NCBI GenBank assembly: GCA_021234155.1
Contig: JAJEKV010000032.1
Coordinates: forward strand, 2,576,783 to 2,640,782
Direction: 5' to 3'
DNA length: 64,000 bases
From: Isoetes taiwanensis
Lineage: Eukaryota > Streptophyta > Lycopodiopsida > Isoetales > Isoetaceae
Shown: piece by piece, positions 1 to 10,685 of the stretch
Layout of the letters: each line of letters opens with the position of its first letter
How positions within the stretch are numbered: position 1 is the stretch's first letter
Made by a program: the position numbers and the translations under genes
Notes under the pieces: model-generated
Seen by the model: only the letters and a program-made list of their open reading frames with translations
Databases searched by the model: none
What the model was told of the DNA's origin: nothing

Positions 1-288
1 GTTGACCAGATCTCACTCATTTGAATAGGGAGTCCCGCCCGCAGCAAATGGCTCAAGTCGACGCCCGCCGTCAGCGGGTGCCGCAGCTCGGTTCGAGGCA
101 AGCTTCGCGATCTTTAGGCGGGCGCCGCCGAGGTTGCCAATGTAAGCGCGCCATCGCCGCTGCCGCCGCCACCCAAAGACTTCTATTGCACCTCCCCGCC
201 TCGCCGCCTCCAATCGCTTCCTGCGAATCGCCGCCAGACCGCACCACCGCTTCGCAGAACTGGGCAGATCATCGAAGGCCCACATCAA

Positions 289-1290
289 ATGCCGCCAAGA
301 ATAGGAACTGTGCCTCCGGATGGCGTGTTGGAACTATTGAGGCTTCCCCTCGGCAGTAAAGGAGAGAGTCTCAACTCTATTGCACCGGATATGGATCTCA
401 TTTTCCCTCATGGAAACATGGGAGCATGCAGGCAATGTGACCGCCAAACCTCCCAGGGCTATCCGCATTTCCGGTGTTCAATGAGTGCCCCTGCAGTTTA
501 GGGCATGGCGGGTTGCCCGCTACTATATCGTGCAACCTTGAGGCACTCGGTCCCCTGCACAAAAACAGCATGTGCACAATCGCTACTTGTGGGTGCGCTG
601 CGTAAAGATGACAATGGCAAAAGATTCTCTTCATAGCAAAGATGCTACTTTCCACATGCCGAGCAACTTTTATAACACTCATTCTGGATGTGGATAGATT
701 GGAGCCCTATGTCGATCTATATGATGACATACTGCAAAGACAAACAGCCAAGGTGGTTGTGTTGTTTGGCGACTTTAATGCACGCACGTGAGCCGAAAGG
801 TGTTCCAAAATTTGAGCCCCTGGCAGAGGACGTCTTGCAGTTGAATCCTGCAGAGGTGGCTTGGTCAAGGATATCAGATGACAGCCATATCTCGCGCTAT
901 GGCAGGCAGTTGTTGTTGCTGGGTAGTATCTTGGACCTGGTTATTTGTAATGGGTTGGCACAATGGCCATCTTCCACCACGCGACTTGTAGACGTGGAGA
1001 ACCACGGGCGGCTCCGGTGTGGTGGATTATCTGCTAGTTGAGGAACGGGATCTGCACCTGGTTACCCATTTTTCCATCGGAACAGACACTCGGGACGAGG
1101 AAGTGGACTCGGATCACTGGCCCCTGTTCATGCATCTCCATTGGCAGGCTCCCCGTGCATCTATTGCCTCAACGCACCGGGTGCCCCAGCTGCACCTGGA
1201 CTATGACCGTGCATGGACCTATGCCCAGCTGCTTGAGCATGATCCGGCGGGACTGGCGCAACCCCCCCACACTTCAAGAGCAATCCGCCG
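289..1290 (+). pseudogene. LINE-A copy A endonuclease domain (broken)
   Basis: This is an AP-endonuclease-like domain in several frames. It begins near 300, where the better-kept copy at 40.5 kb reads RMVSWNCQGF, a typical start for LINE endonucleases. The GDFNAR motif (metal and DNA contacts) is readable near 768-785. The terminal DSDHWPL motif, with the catalytic SDH, lies near 1108-1130. Stops and indels separate them. In a live element this domain nicks the target DNA to prime reverse transcription. It leads directly into the reverse transcriptase frame at 1291. Confidence 0.75.
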
Positions 1291-3615
1291 GTGACTCACC
1301 CGCTTCGGCCAAAAGGTGAAGGTGCTTTGGGAGAGGCCGCCACGGCGAACCCGGGCACTACCATTCCATTAGCGAGATGGTTTGATGATGAGTGTCGGGA
1401 GCTCAAACGCGCACTCCGGCAAGTCACTGATCCCACCTCTCGCCCACAGGCCGTCAGTCAATACCACTCCTTTCTCAAGAACAAGAAAGCCAGATACCTC
1501 GCAGAGCATCAGCAACAGATGTTTGGTCTCCTGGATCGGCACCCCAGGACATTCTGGAGAAGGGTCTTGAGCAAGCCTGCACAGCCCACAGGGAACATCA
1601 CCTCGGAGCAATGGGTACAGTACTCGCAACAACTTTACGATCCGCTCGGGGGCCGGACACCAGCCCCTTCACATATAGGCATGGCTTTGGTCATCACAGA
1701 GGGGGATGTCAACATGGGCCTACAACGTCTAGATAATGGGAAGGCATCAGATTTGGATGGCATGCAGGCAGAACTTCTGAAATGGGCTGGGCCTCCACTA
1801 GTGCCTGTCCTCATGGCATTGTTCAATAAAGCATTGCGAGAAGGCTTCCCTCCGCAATGGACCACTAGCAGAGTTGTGCCCATATACAAAGCAGGGGACC
1901 CTCAATGCCTGGCCAACTACCGTACTATTATGGTCAGCTCTCTCTTTGCAAAACTGTTGGCTCGCATTCTTGAGCAGCGGCTGACAATATGGGCGGAGGA
2001 AACAGATGTGCGAGCTCTTACACAGGCAGGTTTCAGGCCCAGGCACTCCACCATTGATCATATCTTCACACAAGCGACATTGATTGAGGATAGCGGTGAA
2101 TCGCCGACAAAACCTGTACTGTTGTTTCGTGGATTTTGCAAAAGCTTTTGACACGATTCCCGCGACAGCTATGGGATAGGCAAGCGTACCGGGGACACCC
2201 TTGACTTGCGTAATGCAAGATACAAGGGTCAGACGAGGCATGTTCGGGCCGTATCACATCGCCGTGACAGCCGGTAATCGGGAGAGGTATTGGAGTGCGC
2301 CGGGGTTGCCCCTCTCCCCACACTCTTTGGCCTATACATTGACCAACTGGAAGATTGGCTCTCTCAGCATGGAGGTGTGGGTGCCCATCTCATGCATCAC
2401 ACAATCCGGCAACTCATATATGCTAATGATGTCAACCTTCTGGCCTATACTCCGGAGGACATGCAACGTCACCTGGATGCTCTTGACACTTTTTGCCGAT
2501 TCACTGGCATGCGAGTTAACTTGGCCAAAACTAGGGTGCTGCTGGTAGCATCATCCTGTCAGCCAAGGCTTCCCTCATTCACTTACCAGGGACAAGAGGT
2601 AGAGGTGGCTCCGACCTACAAGTACTTAGGGATCGAGTTCTCAACTACCACCCATTGGGATGCTGCCATCAGGTTGCGGGTCACGACGGGTTGGAAGGCA
2701 CTATATGCCATGCAGAACAACAGCCACAAGGCAGAGTTGTATGCCTGGGGCCACCAGTCACACCTGTTTTGGGCCTTGGTCGAGCCGGCCCTTTTATATG
2801 GGGCAGAAGTGTGGGGTCCGGTGATATCCTTTAGCACCTGGAATGATCTTGAGCAGGTGCAGAAGGCCTTCTTGGCACGGGCCCTTGGGGTGAAGTCCAC
2901 AGTTTCATACCAGATCATACTTCAGGAGACAGGCTTTCTGCCCCTTCAACGGGTTGCATTGGAACGCCATATCGTTTACTTCCAGAAGATGGTCGCTATG
3001 GCTGATACACGCTTGCCCAACCTTGCTTTGGCCACGGTGATGGGTCCTCAACGCCTGAAATCCTGCTGGAAAGACAAGCAAGCTCAGTGGTTCTCACGCT
3101 GGGGTGTGCAGGCAAACAGATGCGTCCAGGTCAGGACAAAGAAAGATCGCAAGGCACTTAAGCTGTACCTAGATGCTACTTTCCTTCGCAAGCTCTGGGA
3201 TGCAGATGCTCTGACGCATGTTAAGCTGGCACACTATCAGCAGCAAGTCAATCCTAGGCTCACGAGAGGCCCACACCAGTACTTGTACACCCAGCTGCCC
3301 ATGAAGAAGCGCAGACTTATAGCTTCCATTCGCACGGGTGCACATCGCCTCCGCATTGAAACAGGACGTTGGGCTCGGGAAGCACGGGAGCAAAGGGTTT
3401 GCCAGTGTTGCCACCAGGGTGCTATTGAGGATGAATGTCATGTCCTCCAGATCTGCCCAGCATTTGCTCATATCCGAGAGCGATATGCTCGATTACTAGT
3501 GCCTGGCCAGCCGTTGCATCAGTTATTGACTACGGCGTCAGTGGGTTTGTTGGGGTCATACCTCCAGGAGGTTATGGATGCACGGACTCAGTTGTGTCCT
3601 ACGGGACGGCATTGA
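1291..3615 (+). pseudogene. LINE-A copy A reverse transcriptase and C-terminal Cys/His domain (one frame break near 2150)
   Basis: Two long frames, 1291-2151 and 2290-3615, make up the reverse transcriptase. The first holds the fingers region (DNGKASDLDGMQAELLKW, then VVPIYKAGD and GFRPRHSTIDHI). The frame then breaks near 2140-2290. The second carries the palm motif at 2419-2430, which reads YAND where reverse transcriptases have YADD. It also has the thumb region YKYLGIEF and a C-terminal CQCC...ECHVLQIC cluster typical of several LINE clades. The second frame alone is 441 residues. The missing Asp and the break argue that this copy is dead. Confidence 0.85.
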
Positions 3616-3663
3616 AACTGTCCTATACAACTGTACAGCGTTCCAGCATACTTATTACTGCTA

Positions 3664-3838
3664 AGGTTTTTCCCTCGAAAACCCTTCGGGGCGGGGGTTT
3701 TTTAATCCTGTCAGTAATAGGCTTGCTGCTCTCTTTTTGGTTTGGGTCCCATAGGCCAATTGGTCTCCATGGACGCTATAAATCTATTCTTATTCTTATT
3801 CTTATTCTTTCTTTCTTTCGTTCTTTCTTTCTATAACT
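3664..3838 (+). other. LINE-A 3' end: stem-loop, conserved 3' block and TTCTTA-type tail
   Basis: After the stop codon comes a C-rich/G-rich inverted pair (AAAACCC ... GGGGGTTTT, about 3678-3702), then the block GGGTCCCATAGGCCAATTGGTC and a TTCTTA/TTTC microsatellite tail. The same order closes the copies at 28.45-28.64 kb and 46.65-46.8 kb. This marks the true 3' end of the family. Confidence 0.8.
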
Positions 3839-4405
3839 CTGTTGAGGCTAAAATTTTGTATTCCAAGGCGTGATATTAATGCGTTTCATGAGAAAATATC
3901 AAATAAATAAAAGAAAAATATTTTTTCAAACATACAAAGAAAATGTCCCCAAAAAGCACCCAGTGAGCACCATGTGTCACTGACATAAAAAGTGTCCCTC
4001 ACCTTTATGCTTTGACCCGTATGCACAGATAGCTCATGATCCTCCTTTAATTACAAAAACTAACCCCAATTAATGTAGGCAGTGATTGAGCGAGGAGGTT
4101 ATGATGTTGAGGCCAAAGGAGCAGTTGGAATCGGGATTGTAATGCTTTTGCCTTATCATGTGATTTTATCTCGTGAGCTAAAGGCTCATATTTATTGATG
4201 TTGTGACATTCTCTAGTGTGGTTCCTTTGGGTTGTAAATGGGCATTCTGATATATGCATATTGGAATGATATTATATTATTGGAGAAGAGTATGAGATTC
4301 AATTCTTCACCATCTATAATTTTGTGTTGTCAAGGCTAAACATACCAATCTAAAACTAATACAAGTTTAGACAAGATTCCAAGTTGCTAAGAGGGTAAAC
4401 TCACT
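3839..4405. other. Intergenic, no gene seen
   Basis: AT-rich sequence between two LINE-A fragments. The short open frames have no recognisable motif. Confidence 0.6.
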
Positions 4406-4419
4406 AGGCTCATCACAAT

Positions 4420-4720
4420 GACAACAGGTTGAAGGCTTTCTATACCATCCAAAACAATTGCTATAAGATAAAGCTTTATGATTGGTCCTATCAGTCACAT
4501 TAGTTCAGGGTTTTGTGGAGCTCGTCCTTCCATATGGAGTAGAAGTATGGGGCTAATGATATCACTTGCCACTTGGAGGGACTTGGCACGGATACAGAAA
4601 GTCTTTTTGACTCGAATCCATGATCCCATATCCAATTCTTCTGCAAGAGATGGAGTTCTTAACTCTTCAACCTGCTTCTTTGGAATGTCGCTATCAGAAG
4701 TTAAGATAAGAATGGGGCAC
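4420..4720 (+). mobile_element. LINE-A fragment B (reverse transcriptase C-terminal part)
   Basis: The DNA aligns by eye with 2690-2920 of copy A. Both have the segment for ...LYAMQNN, then LVEP..LYGAEVWG, then TWNDLEQVQKAFL, here in mixed frames (AFYTIQNN, VELVLPYGVEVWG, TWRDLARIQKVFL). No endonuclease, polymerase core or 3' end accompanies it. It is an internal scrap. Confidence 0.75.
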
Positions 4721-4930
4721 ACTTGCCTTCCAAACCTCTGCCTACATGTTAGTCCTGTGCCATCGAGCACTGGACTATTCCTAAGAACTATACGGGCCAG
4801 CAGACAAGAGCCCAGAGACAAGGGTCAAGGTCAAGCAGGAGCGTCAAGTAGCAAATCCATGCCCACGCAGAAACCCACGCCCCTGTCAAAGAAGAGGACG
4901 AGGGGTTGACAAGTGACCACAAGGGGGGAG

Positions 4931-5336
4931 TGCGGCCTTAACTTAGCAAGATTCGCGGCACTAATGACAGTACTGAAAAGATTCCCTCAAATCAAGCATA
5001 TGATCCAGCACTTGGTAACCGAGATCACAAAGGCTCTGCCATATATCTATTTTAAGCCTGAGGCCATTGTACTATATATATCAGTAGAGTTAGACCTTAA
5101 GTTTTGGATGAGACTTAGTATCTTCTTGCCTTAGTTTTCTTGTCTTAGCATCTCAGCTAGACTTTATGTACTCCTTATAATATTCAAAGATTGTTATCTT
5201 GGCATATAGTTTCCTTTGTTCTTGCTCTGTTCTTTTTGTTCTTATCTCTTTTGCAAAATCCCGCATGACACATTATACTAAGGATTCGTCTGTTTGATCT
5301 AAGAGTCGTCACAGAGGGCTGTCTTGCAGACAATCC
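4931..5336 (+). repeat. Possible LTR of a degraded LTR retrotransposon
   Basis: A purine run AAGGGGGGAG ends directly before TG at 4931, as a polypurine tract does before a 3' LTR. The following 400 bp hold a TATA-like stretch (about 5074-5085) and a T-rich region, and could end with CA near 5332. A gag-like frame begins after it near 5400. No second copy is present in the window to confirm either edge. Confidence 0.3.
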
Positions 5337-5399
5337 CGAACCTAGACCCTAAACACTATCGCCGCGGCCAGGTCTTAGTTCTTTGCCTCTGACTTTAAG

Positions 5400-6483
5400 A
5401 TGTATGTTCGTGCTTTCACCCAAGAAGAGCTTCTCAGCCAACTCCAGCTAGATTGGATCACCATCAATGAGGGAAGTTGCTCGCGATTTTTATGATGGAG
5501 ACTATGACATTGAAGGAGGTCGCTTCCCGGGGGTTTCACCTACTATAAAGGTGATATGCCACGTGCGTTAATGGGGTCAGCAAAAAACCCTCCGTATACG
5601 CCTTGTCCAACCTTCTAAACGCCCCTTCCCGTATACATATTACACCGGATGGATCCCCCCCCCCAAAGCCCCCTAGCCAAGCCCCTATCCGTATTTATAC
5701 ATACGGTTTAGGATAAAAAAAAACCCATCCCTTTCACTCACATGGTATATACGCCTTAAACTATGTCACATCCCCGGGGGTCGCTTATGCTCGCGTGCTC
5801 GTTCCGCACCTCCTAGTCCTCGCCTTTTCTCACGGTCAGGGTCACTTTCTAATTGTCGACATTGCTCTCAGCCTCAATCACCACAGCAAACTCCAGTACA
5901 TCAGACCCCTCACTATTTTCAAATGCCGGAGAGTACTTATATCTATATTTCCTCTGGGCAGAGCCATTGCCTTTGCAACTGTCTTTCCCACAACATAGTA
6001 TAGGTTACCCTCCAGATTTCTTGTGGTCCTTAACCATATCCATAAATTTCAGTCCTCACCATCTTTTCAACCCCATGTCAATGTCTACAATGTTGATGAT
6101 CTCAATGTGACTAAGGATGGCACAGAGGTATCATGCCAAATGACACCAAGCTTTCTAGACCTCCTGGATTTATTGTTCCCACGTAGATGCCTTCCTCACA
6201 ACCCTCAGCTGTGCCTCAAGAACCTGCCTATTCTTATGCACTACCGGTTTACACCCAGGTCTTAGTGCCTCAGACTCATTATGTTTCTGGCAACCTTGTT
6301 GTCACTCAAGTTCCCTTCACTGTTCACAATTTCAAACTTCCATATCCTGTTTTTGGCAATGCGAAAGGGAAGTCCATCCTCGATCAGAGTGCTCAGGCGC
6401 ATATGGAAGAACTTGAAGCTTTCACTATTTTAAAAGGACACTCTCAGCCCCAAATCAAGTTTCATATCTTCTCATGCTTTCGG
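5400..6483 (+). pseudogene. Gag-like relic of a retroelement, interrupted by a MITE
   Basis: A frame starting near 5400 (MYVRAFTQEELLSQLQLDW) resembles the start of a retroelement structural protein. A later part near 6190-6480 reads VPQTHYVSGN and LPYPVFGNAKGKS. Frames shift several times. A 253-bp insertion at 5526-5778 splits the upstream half: removing it with one target-site copy joins IEGGR to a Ser/Pro-rich stretch in one open frame. I do not recognise the family. An alternative is a decayed host exon. Confidence 0.3.
5526..5778. mobile_element. 253-bp MITE-like insertion with 8-bp target duplication
   Basis: The octamer GGTCGCTT occurs on both sides (5518-5525 and 5779-5786). The insert begins CCCGGGGGTTTCACCTAC, and its other end, reverse-complemented, begins CCCGGGGATGTGACATAG (13 of 18 identical, first 7 perfect). 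An 8-bp duplication fits the hAT superfamily. The insert has no coding capacity. The imperfect inverted repeats leave some doubt. Confidence 0.55.
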
Positions 6484-7200
6484 CCAGGTTGACGCGCATA
6501 TCAATCGCTTGGCATAATGTGTCCAGGGCATCGAGATGGCGCTGCATGTCTGCTGGTGTGTAAGCTAGGAGATCCACATCATTCGCATATATTAACTGCC
6601 TAATGAGCTGGTGCAGAAGGTGAGCTCCATCGCCCCCATTATCAGCAAGCCAGCTCTCCAACTGATCAATGCAAAGCCCAAACAATGTTGGGGAGAGAGG
6701 GCATCCCTGAGAACCCTGATACTACTATCAAATGGTTGGCTTGTCGGCTGCAACCGACTCGAGCATCTCTCATATAACCTGTGCATTGCATTCTGCAAAT
6801 TTACAAAAACCCCCAGCTATCGCAATCTTGCCCATAGTTTTTCCCGAGGTACAGTGTCAAATGCCTTCGCAAAACTTACGAAGCAACAATATAGGTCCTG
6901 CCAGCAGTTCTTGTTGTCTTCAACCAGAGTCCGCAACGTGAAGATGTGGCCAATGGTTGAGTGCCGAGGTCTGAATCCTGCCTGGGTAAGGGCCCGCACA
7001 TCTACTGCCTCTGCCCAGCCCGTCAATTGTTGCTCGAGAATCCCAGCGAGCAGTTTTGCAAACACCGAACTGACCATGATTTGGTAATTGGCTGGGCAGT
7101 GCGTGTTACCTGTCTTATAGATGGGAACAACTCTGCTATTGGTCCACTGCAGTGGAAAGCCTTCCTGTAATGCCTTGTTGAACAAGGCGGTCAGTACTGG
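6484..7200 (-). mobile_element. LINE-A copy C, 3' half, on the minus strand
   Basis: The reverse strand encodes the LINE-A polymerase from VLTALFNKAL (7190) through GFRPRHSTIGHIFT and an FAKAFDTVP segment to YANDVDLLAYTP (6578-6589) and MRVNLAES (about 6484). It then stops abruptly against unrelated DNA, so the 3' end was lost. The 5' continuation lies 16.6 kb away at 23847, beyond the CACTA-like insertion. Like copy A, this copy reads YAND at the active site. Confidence 0.88.
7198..7200 (+). repeat. 3-bp target-site duplication TGG (left)
   Basis: TGG precedes the left inverted repeat, and TGG at 23844-23846 follows the right one. Using a single TGG rejoins the interrupted LINE reading frame exactly. 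Confidence 0.8.
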
Positions 7201-7229
7201 CGCAACAAGAGAATGGTCATTTTGCGACG
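7201..7229 (+). repeat. Left terminal inverted repeat of the CACTA-like element
   Basis: 29 bp, matching the reverse complement of 23815-23843 at 25 positions. The mismatches are at positions 2, 8, 14 and 23. Confidence 0.85.
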
Positions 7230-7640
7230 TGGGCTTGCGACGTTCCTGCGACGTGACGTCGCAATTGACGTGACCATGCGACGTCAATGCGACGTCATGT
7301 CGCAGGAACGTCGCATGCGACGTGTACTGTGACGTCTGACACTCGTGACCTGGCAGATCTATCATGCCAGGTGGATGTCGGTGCCAAGTGGACGACAGTT
7401 GCCACATTTGCGACGTCACGTCACATGCGACGCCGCCATTACTTGGTCTATCTCGTCACGCCGGGTGGATTGGGGCACAGGGTGGACGCATGTGTCACGC
7501 CGGTGGATGTTCGCGACGTGGACGTCGCGATGCGGCGTGACGTGACAATACGTAACGGATGACACATCGATGCGTATTTGCCACGCGGTCTTTGCCAAGT
7601 CGTAGGTGACCGGCGGTGACCGTTGACAATACGCCGCAGG
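7216..7640. repeat. Left subterminal zone rich in GCGACGT / ACGTCGC motifs
   Basis: GCGACGT and its reverse complement recur many times, in both orientations and at irregular spacing, within about 400 bp of the left end. CACTA elements carry such motif clusters as binding sites for the TnpA-type protein. A matching zone lies at the right end. Confidence 0.75.
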
Positions 7641-8554
7641 CGACGATACATCGACGCCAAAACTCATTTCTTAGTTGGGTGAACATGTGGTCTTTCGCCA
7701 CGGAACTTGCTCCCCTAGGGCAATGTCGACGCCCCGAGTCCATGGCAGAGACGAATCGCTGCCCGGGAGGGGAGGTCGCCCGTCCGGCCCCGTGGCCTTG
7801 GGGAGAGGAAATGGGGCAAGCAAGTACCGGTGATTTTAGGGTCCCCGCTCAAGGCCAACACCCCTACCCACCAAGAAGGTCCCTACTGACCGGACAAGGA
7901 GAGGGCCTCAAACGTAAACCCCCCGTGGGTTGCCGTGTTCTAGAAGGGCCGGCGCTTTGGAGGCCGAGACTTGGTCTGTTGCACTTGGGACCGGGCCGAG
8001 AAGCTGGCCGGAGAATACGGAGCAAGGGGAACCGGACGGAGCCGGAGTTTGGGCCCTGCCCTCCTCCCGATGTGGCAAGTAGAAGTCGGGGGGCTTTGCA
8101 GTGGCAAGACATTCATAAATTCGTAATTAATGCATTGTACGAAAATAAATTCTGATTTTTTGCCACTGGATTCTTAATTCATCTTCAAAGACACGGCCAA
8201 TTTTCAAATTTTTGGAGAAGGTCTAGGTCAAAGGGTTAGCATTAGAACGGTCGGGGCAGGCCGTTACAGGCAACCGAGCCGGCACCCTTCCCAAGTCAAA
8301 CGAGGCCAGGACCTTTGTGGATCCCTCACAAGAGGGGGAGAGTCAGGACCCCAAGAGGCGGGATCCAAAAGTTCCCGAGGCAGCCCTTCCCCGGCAGCCG
8401 CCCCTGGGCCGGACGCTAATGACCACCCTCCCGGAGCCCGGTTCCCCTATCCCACCGTTGGATCCTCCGCTCGGGGCCCCTCTTCTGAAGGCCCAAAAGA
8501 TTCCAGATCGGTCCCGGAGAACTTGTCAAACCAAGGGGCGCCCCGAGGTCGGCC

Positions 8555-8564
8555 TTGTATAAAC
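8555..8564 (+). promoter_or_regulatory. TATA-like motif repeated in the kilobase array (also 9693-9702)
   Basis: TTGTATAAAM sits at the same place in two successive units, shortly downstream of the CCGTTGGATCC block. It may be a promoter repeated with the array. Only the motif and its conservation support this. Confidence 0.25.
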
Positions 8565-10596
8565 CGCAGTGTTTTTGTCGTTCGCACCGGGAGGCTCTGA
8601 ATGGCAAATCGACCTGGCCAAATCATCCGAATGGCTAAATTACCCTAGGGAGCAAGTTACAAGGTCGGGTTTTGTAAAAGAAAGAAACACTCACGCCTCC
8701 ACGACAAGATCCCGCGATCCACATCCTAGGCCAATTGACTACGAGTGTGATGGAAGTGAGCTACTTTGGCGCTTCTTAGAGGTCGGTTGGACTTCGCCAC
8801 CGGAACTTGGTCCCCGTGGCAATGTCGACGCTCCGAGTCCATTGGTGCATCCAAATCGCGATTCCCAGGAGAGGGGAGGTCGCCTGGTCCCGGCCCCTGT
8901 GGCCTTGGGAGAGGGAATTCGGGGCAAGCAGCTTCTGGGAGGGATTTTAGGGTCCCCGCCTCAAGGCCAACACCCCCACTCCACGCCAAGTCACGGGCCA
9001 AGGTCCCGGCCGACCGGACAAGGAGAGGGCCTCCAAAATGTAAACCCCGTGGGTTGCTGTGTTCTAGAAGGGTTTTGCGCTTTGGGGGCCGAGACTTCGC
9101 GTCTGTTGCACTTGGGACTGGGCGAGAAGCCGCAGCCGAGAATACTGAGCAAGGGGAACTGACGGAGTGTAGTTTGGGCCTGTCCTCCTCCCGATGTGGC
9201 AAGTAGAAGTCGAGGGGTGCTTTTGCAGTGGCAAGACATTCATAAATTCGCAATTAATGCATTGTGAGAAAATAAATTCTGATTTTTTGCCAGCTGGATT
9301 CCTAATTCATCTCCAGCACACAGCTCAATTTTCGAAATTTTCGGAGAAGGTCTAGGTCAAAGGGTTAGCATTAGAATGGTCGGGGCAGCCCGTTGCAGGG
9401 CAACCGAGCTGGCACCCTTCCCCAAGTCAAACGAGGCCAGGACCTTGCAGGGATCCCTCACAAGAGGGGAGAGTCCGGACCCCAAGAGGCGGGATCCAAA
9501 AAAGTTCCCGAGGCAGCCCTTCCTGGCAGCGCTCCCCCGGGGGGTTGCACGCTAATGACCACCCTCCTGGAGCCCGGTTCCCCTATCCGACCGTTGGATC
9601 CTCCGTTCAGGGGCCCCTCTTCGGGAAGGCCCAAAAGATTCCAGATCGGTCCGGGAGAACTTGTCAAACCGCGGGGCCTCCCGAGGTCGGCCTTGTATAA
9701 AACGGGCAGTTGTTTTGTCGCTCGGGCACCGGGAGGCTCGGAATGGCAAATCGACCCGCCAAATCGTCCGGAATGAATTAAATTACCCTAGGGAGTAAGT
9801 TACAAGGTCGGTTTTGCAAAAGCAAGAAACACTCACGCCTCCACGACAATATCCCGCATCCACATCCTAGGCCAATTGACTACGAGTGTGATGGAAGTGA
9901 GCTACTTTGGCGCTTCTTGAGGTCGGGTGGTCTTCTCGCCACGGAACTTGGTCCCTGTGGCAATGTCAACGTTTCGAGTCCATTGGCAGAGCCAAATCGC
10001 GATTCGGGAGAGGGAGGTCGCCCGTCCGGCCCCTAGGGCCTTGGGGAGAGGAAATTCGGGCAAGCTTCCCGGGATTTTAGGGTCCGCAGGTGCTCAAGGC
10101 CAACACCCCCACTCCACGCCAAGTCACGCCCGCAAGGTCCTGGCCGAATCGACAAGGAGAGGGCCTCCAAAACGAAACCCCGTGGGCTGCCGTGTTCTAG
10201 AAGGGTTTACGCTTTGGGGCCGAGACTTGGTCTGTTGCACTTGGGACTCGGCGAGAAGCCGCAATGAGAATACGGAGCAAGGAGAACCGGACGGAGCGGA
10301 GTTTGGGCCGGGTCCTCCTCCCGATGTGGCAAGTAGAAGTCAGTTTTTGCAAAGCAGCAAAGAAGACATTCATAAATTCGTAGTTAATGCATTGTACGAA
10401 AATAAATTCTGATTTTTTGCCACTGGATTCCTAATTCATCTCCAAAGACACAGCCCAATTTTTGGAATTTTCGGAGAAGGTCTAGGTCAAAGGGTTAGCT
10501 AAGGTCAAAGGAATGGAGTTTGTGGGATCGTTGTACTTGGGGTTGACCTTTTCGGGTCGGACGTTATACTTGGTCTAAGATTGCATTGAGAATATA

Positions 10597-10685
10597 AGCA
10601 TCATAACTATTAGAATGAAGATAAATGATTACGTAAAAGCATCATAACTACTAGAATGAAGATAAATGATTACGTAAAAGCAAAA
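10597..10685. repeat. Short tandem duplication, two copies of about 43 bp
   Basis: The segment AGCATCATAACTA(T/C)TAG, AATGAAGATAAATGATTACG, TAAA occurs twice in a row within a unit of the kilobase array that has an AT-rich insertion. Confidence 0.75.

Larger units (their letters stand above)
1..3838 (+). mobile_element. LINE-A copy A: decayed non-LTR retrotransposon, 5' end outside the window
   Basis: A non-LTR retrotransposon runs from the window edge to a microsatellite tail near 3838. Bases 1-120 align by eye with the end of ORF1 of the copy at 44.5 kb (shared stretch from GAGTCCCGCC through CGAGGCAAGCTTCGC). An APE-type endonuclease relic, a reverse transcriptase and a C-terminal Cys/His motif follow, then a 3' end shared with the copies ending at 28.6 kb and 46.8 kb. 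Frameshifts and stops break every domain except the last, so the copy should not be autonomous. The family recurs as at least seven fragments in this window. The clade is uncertain. Confidence 0.9.
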
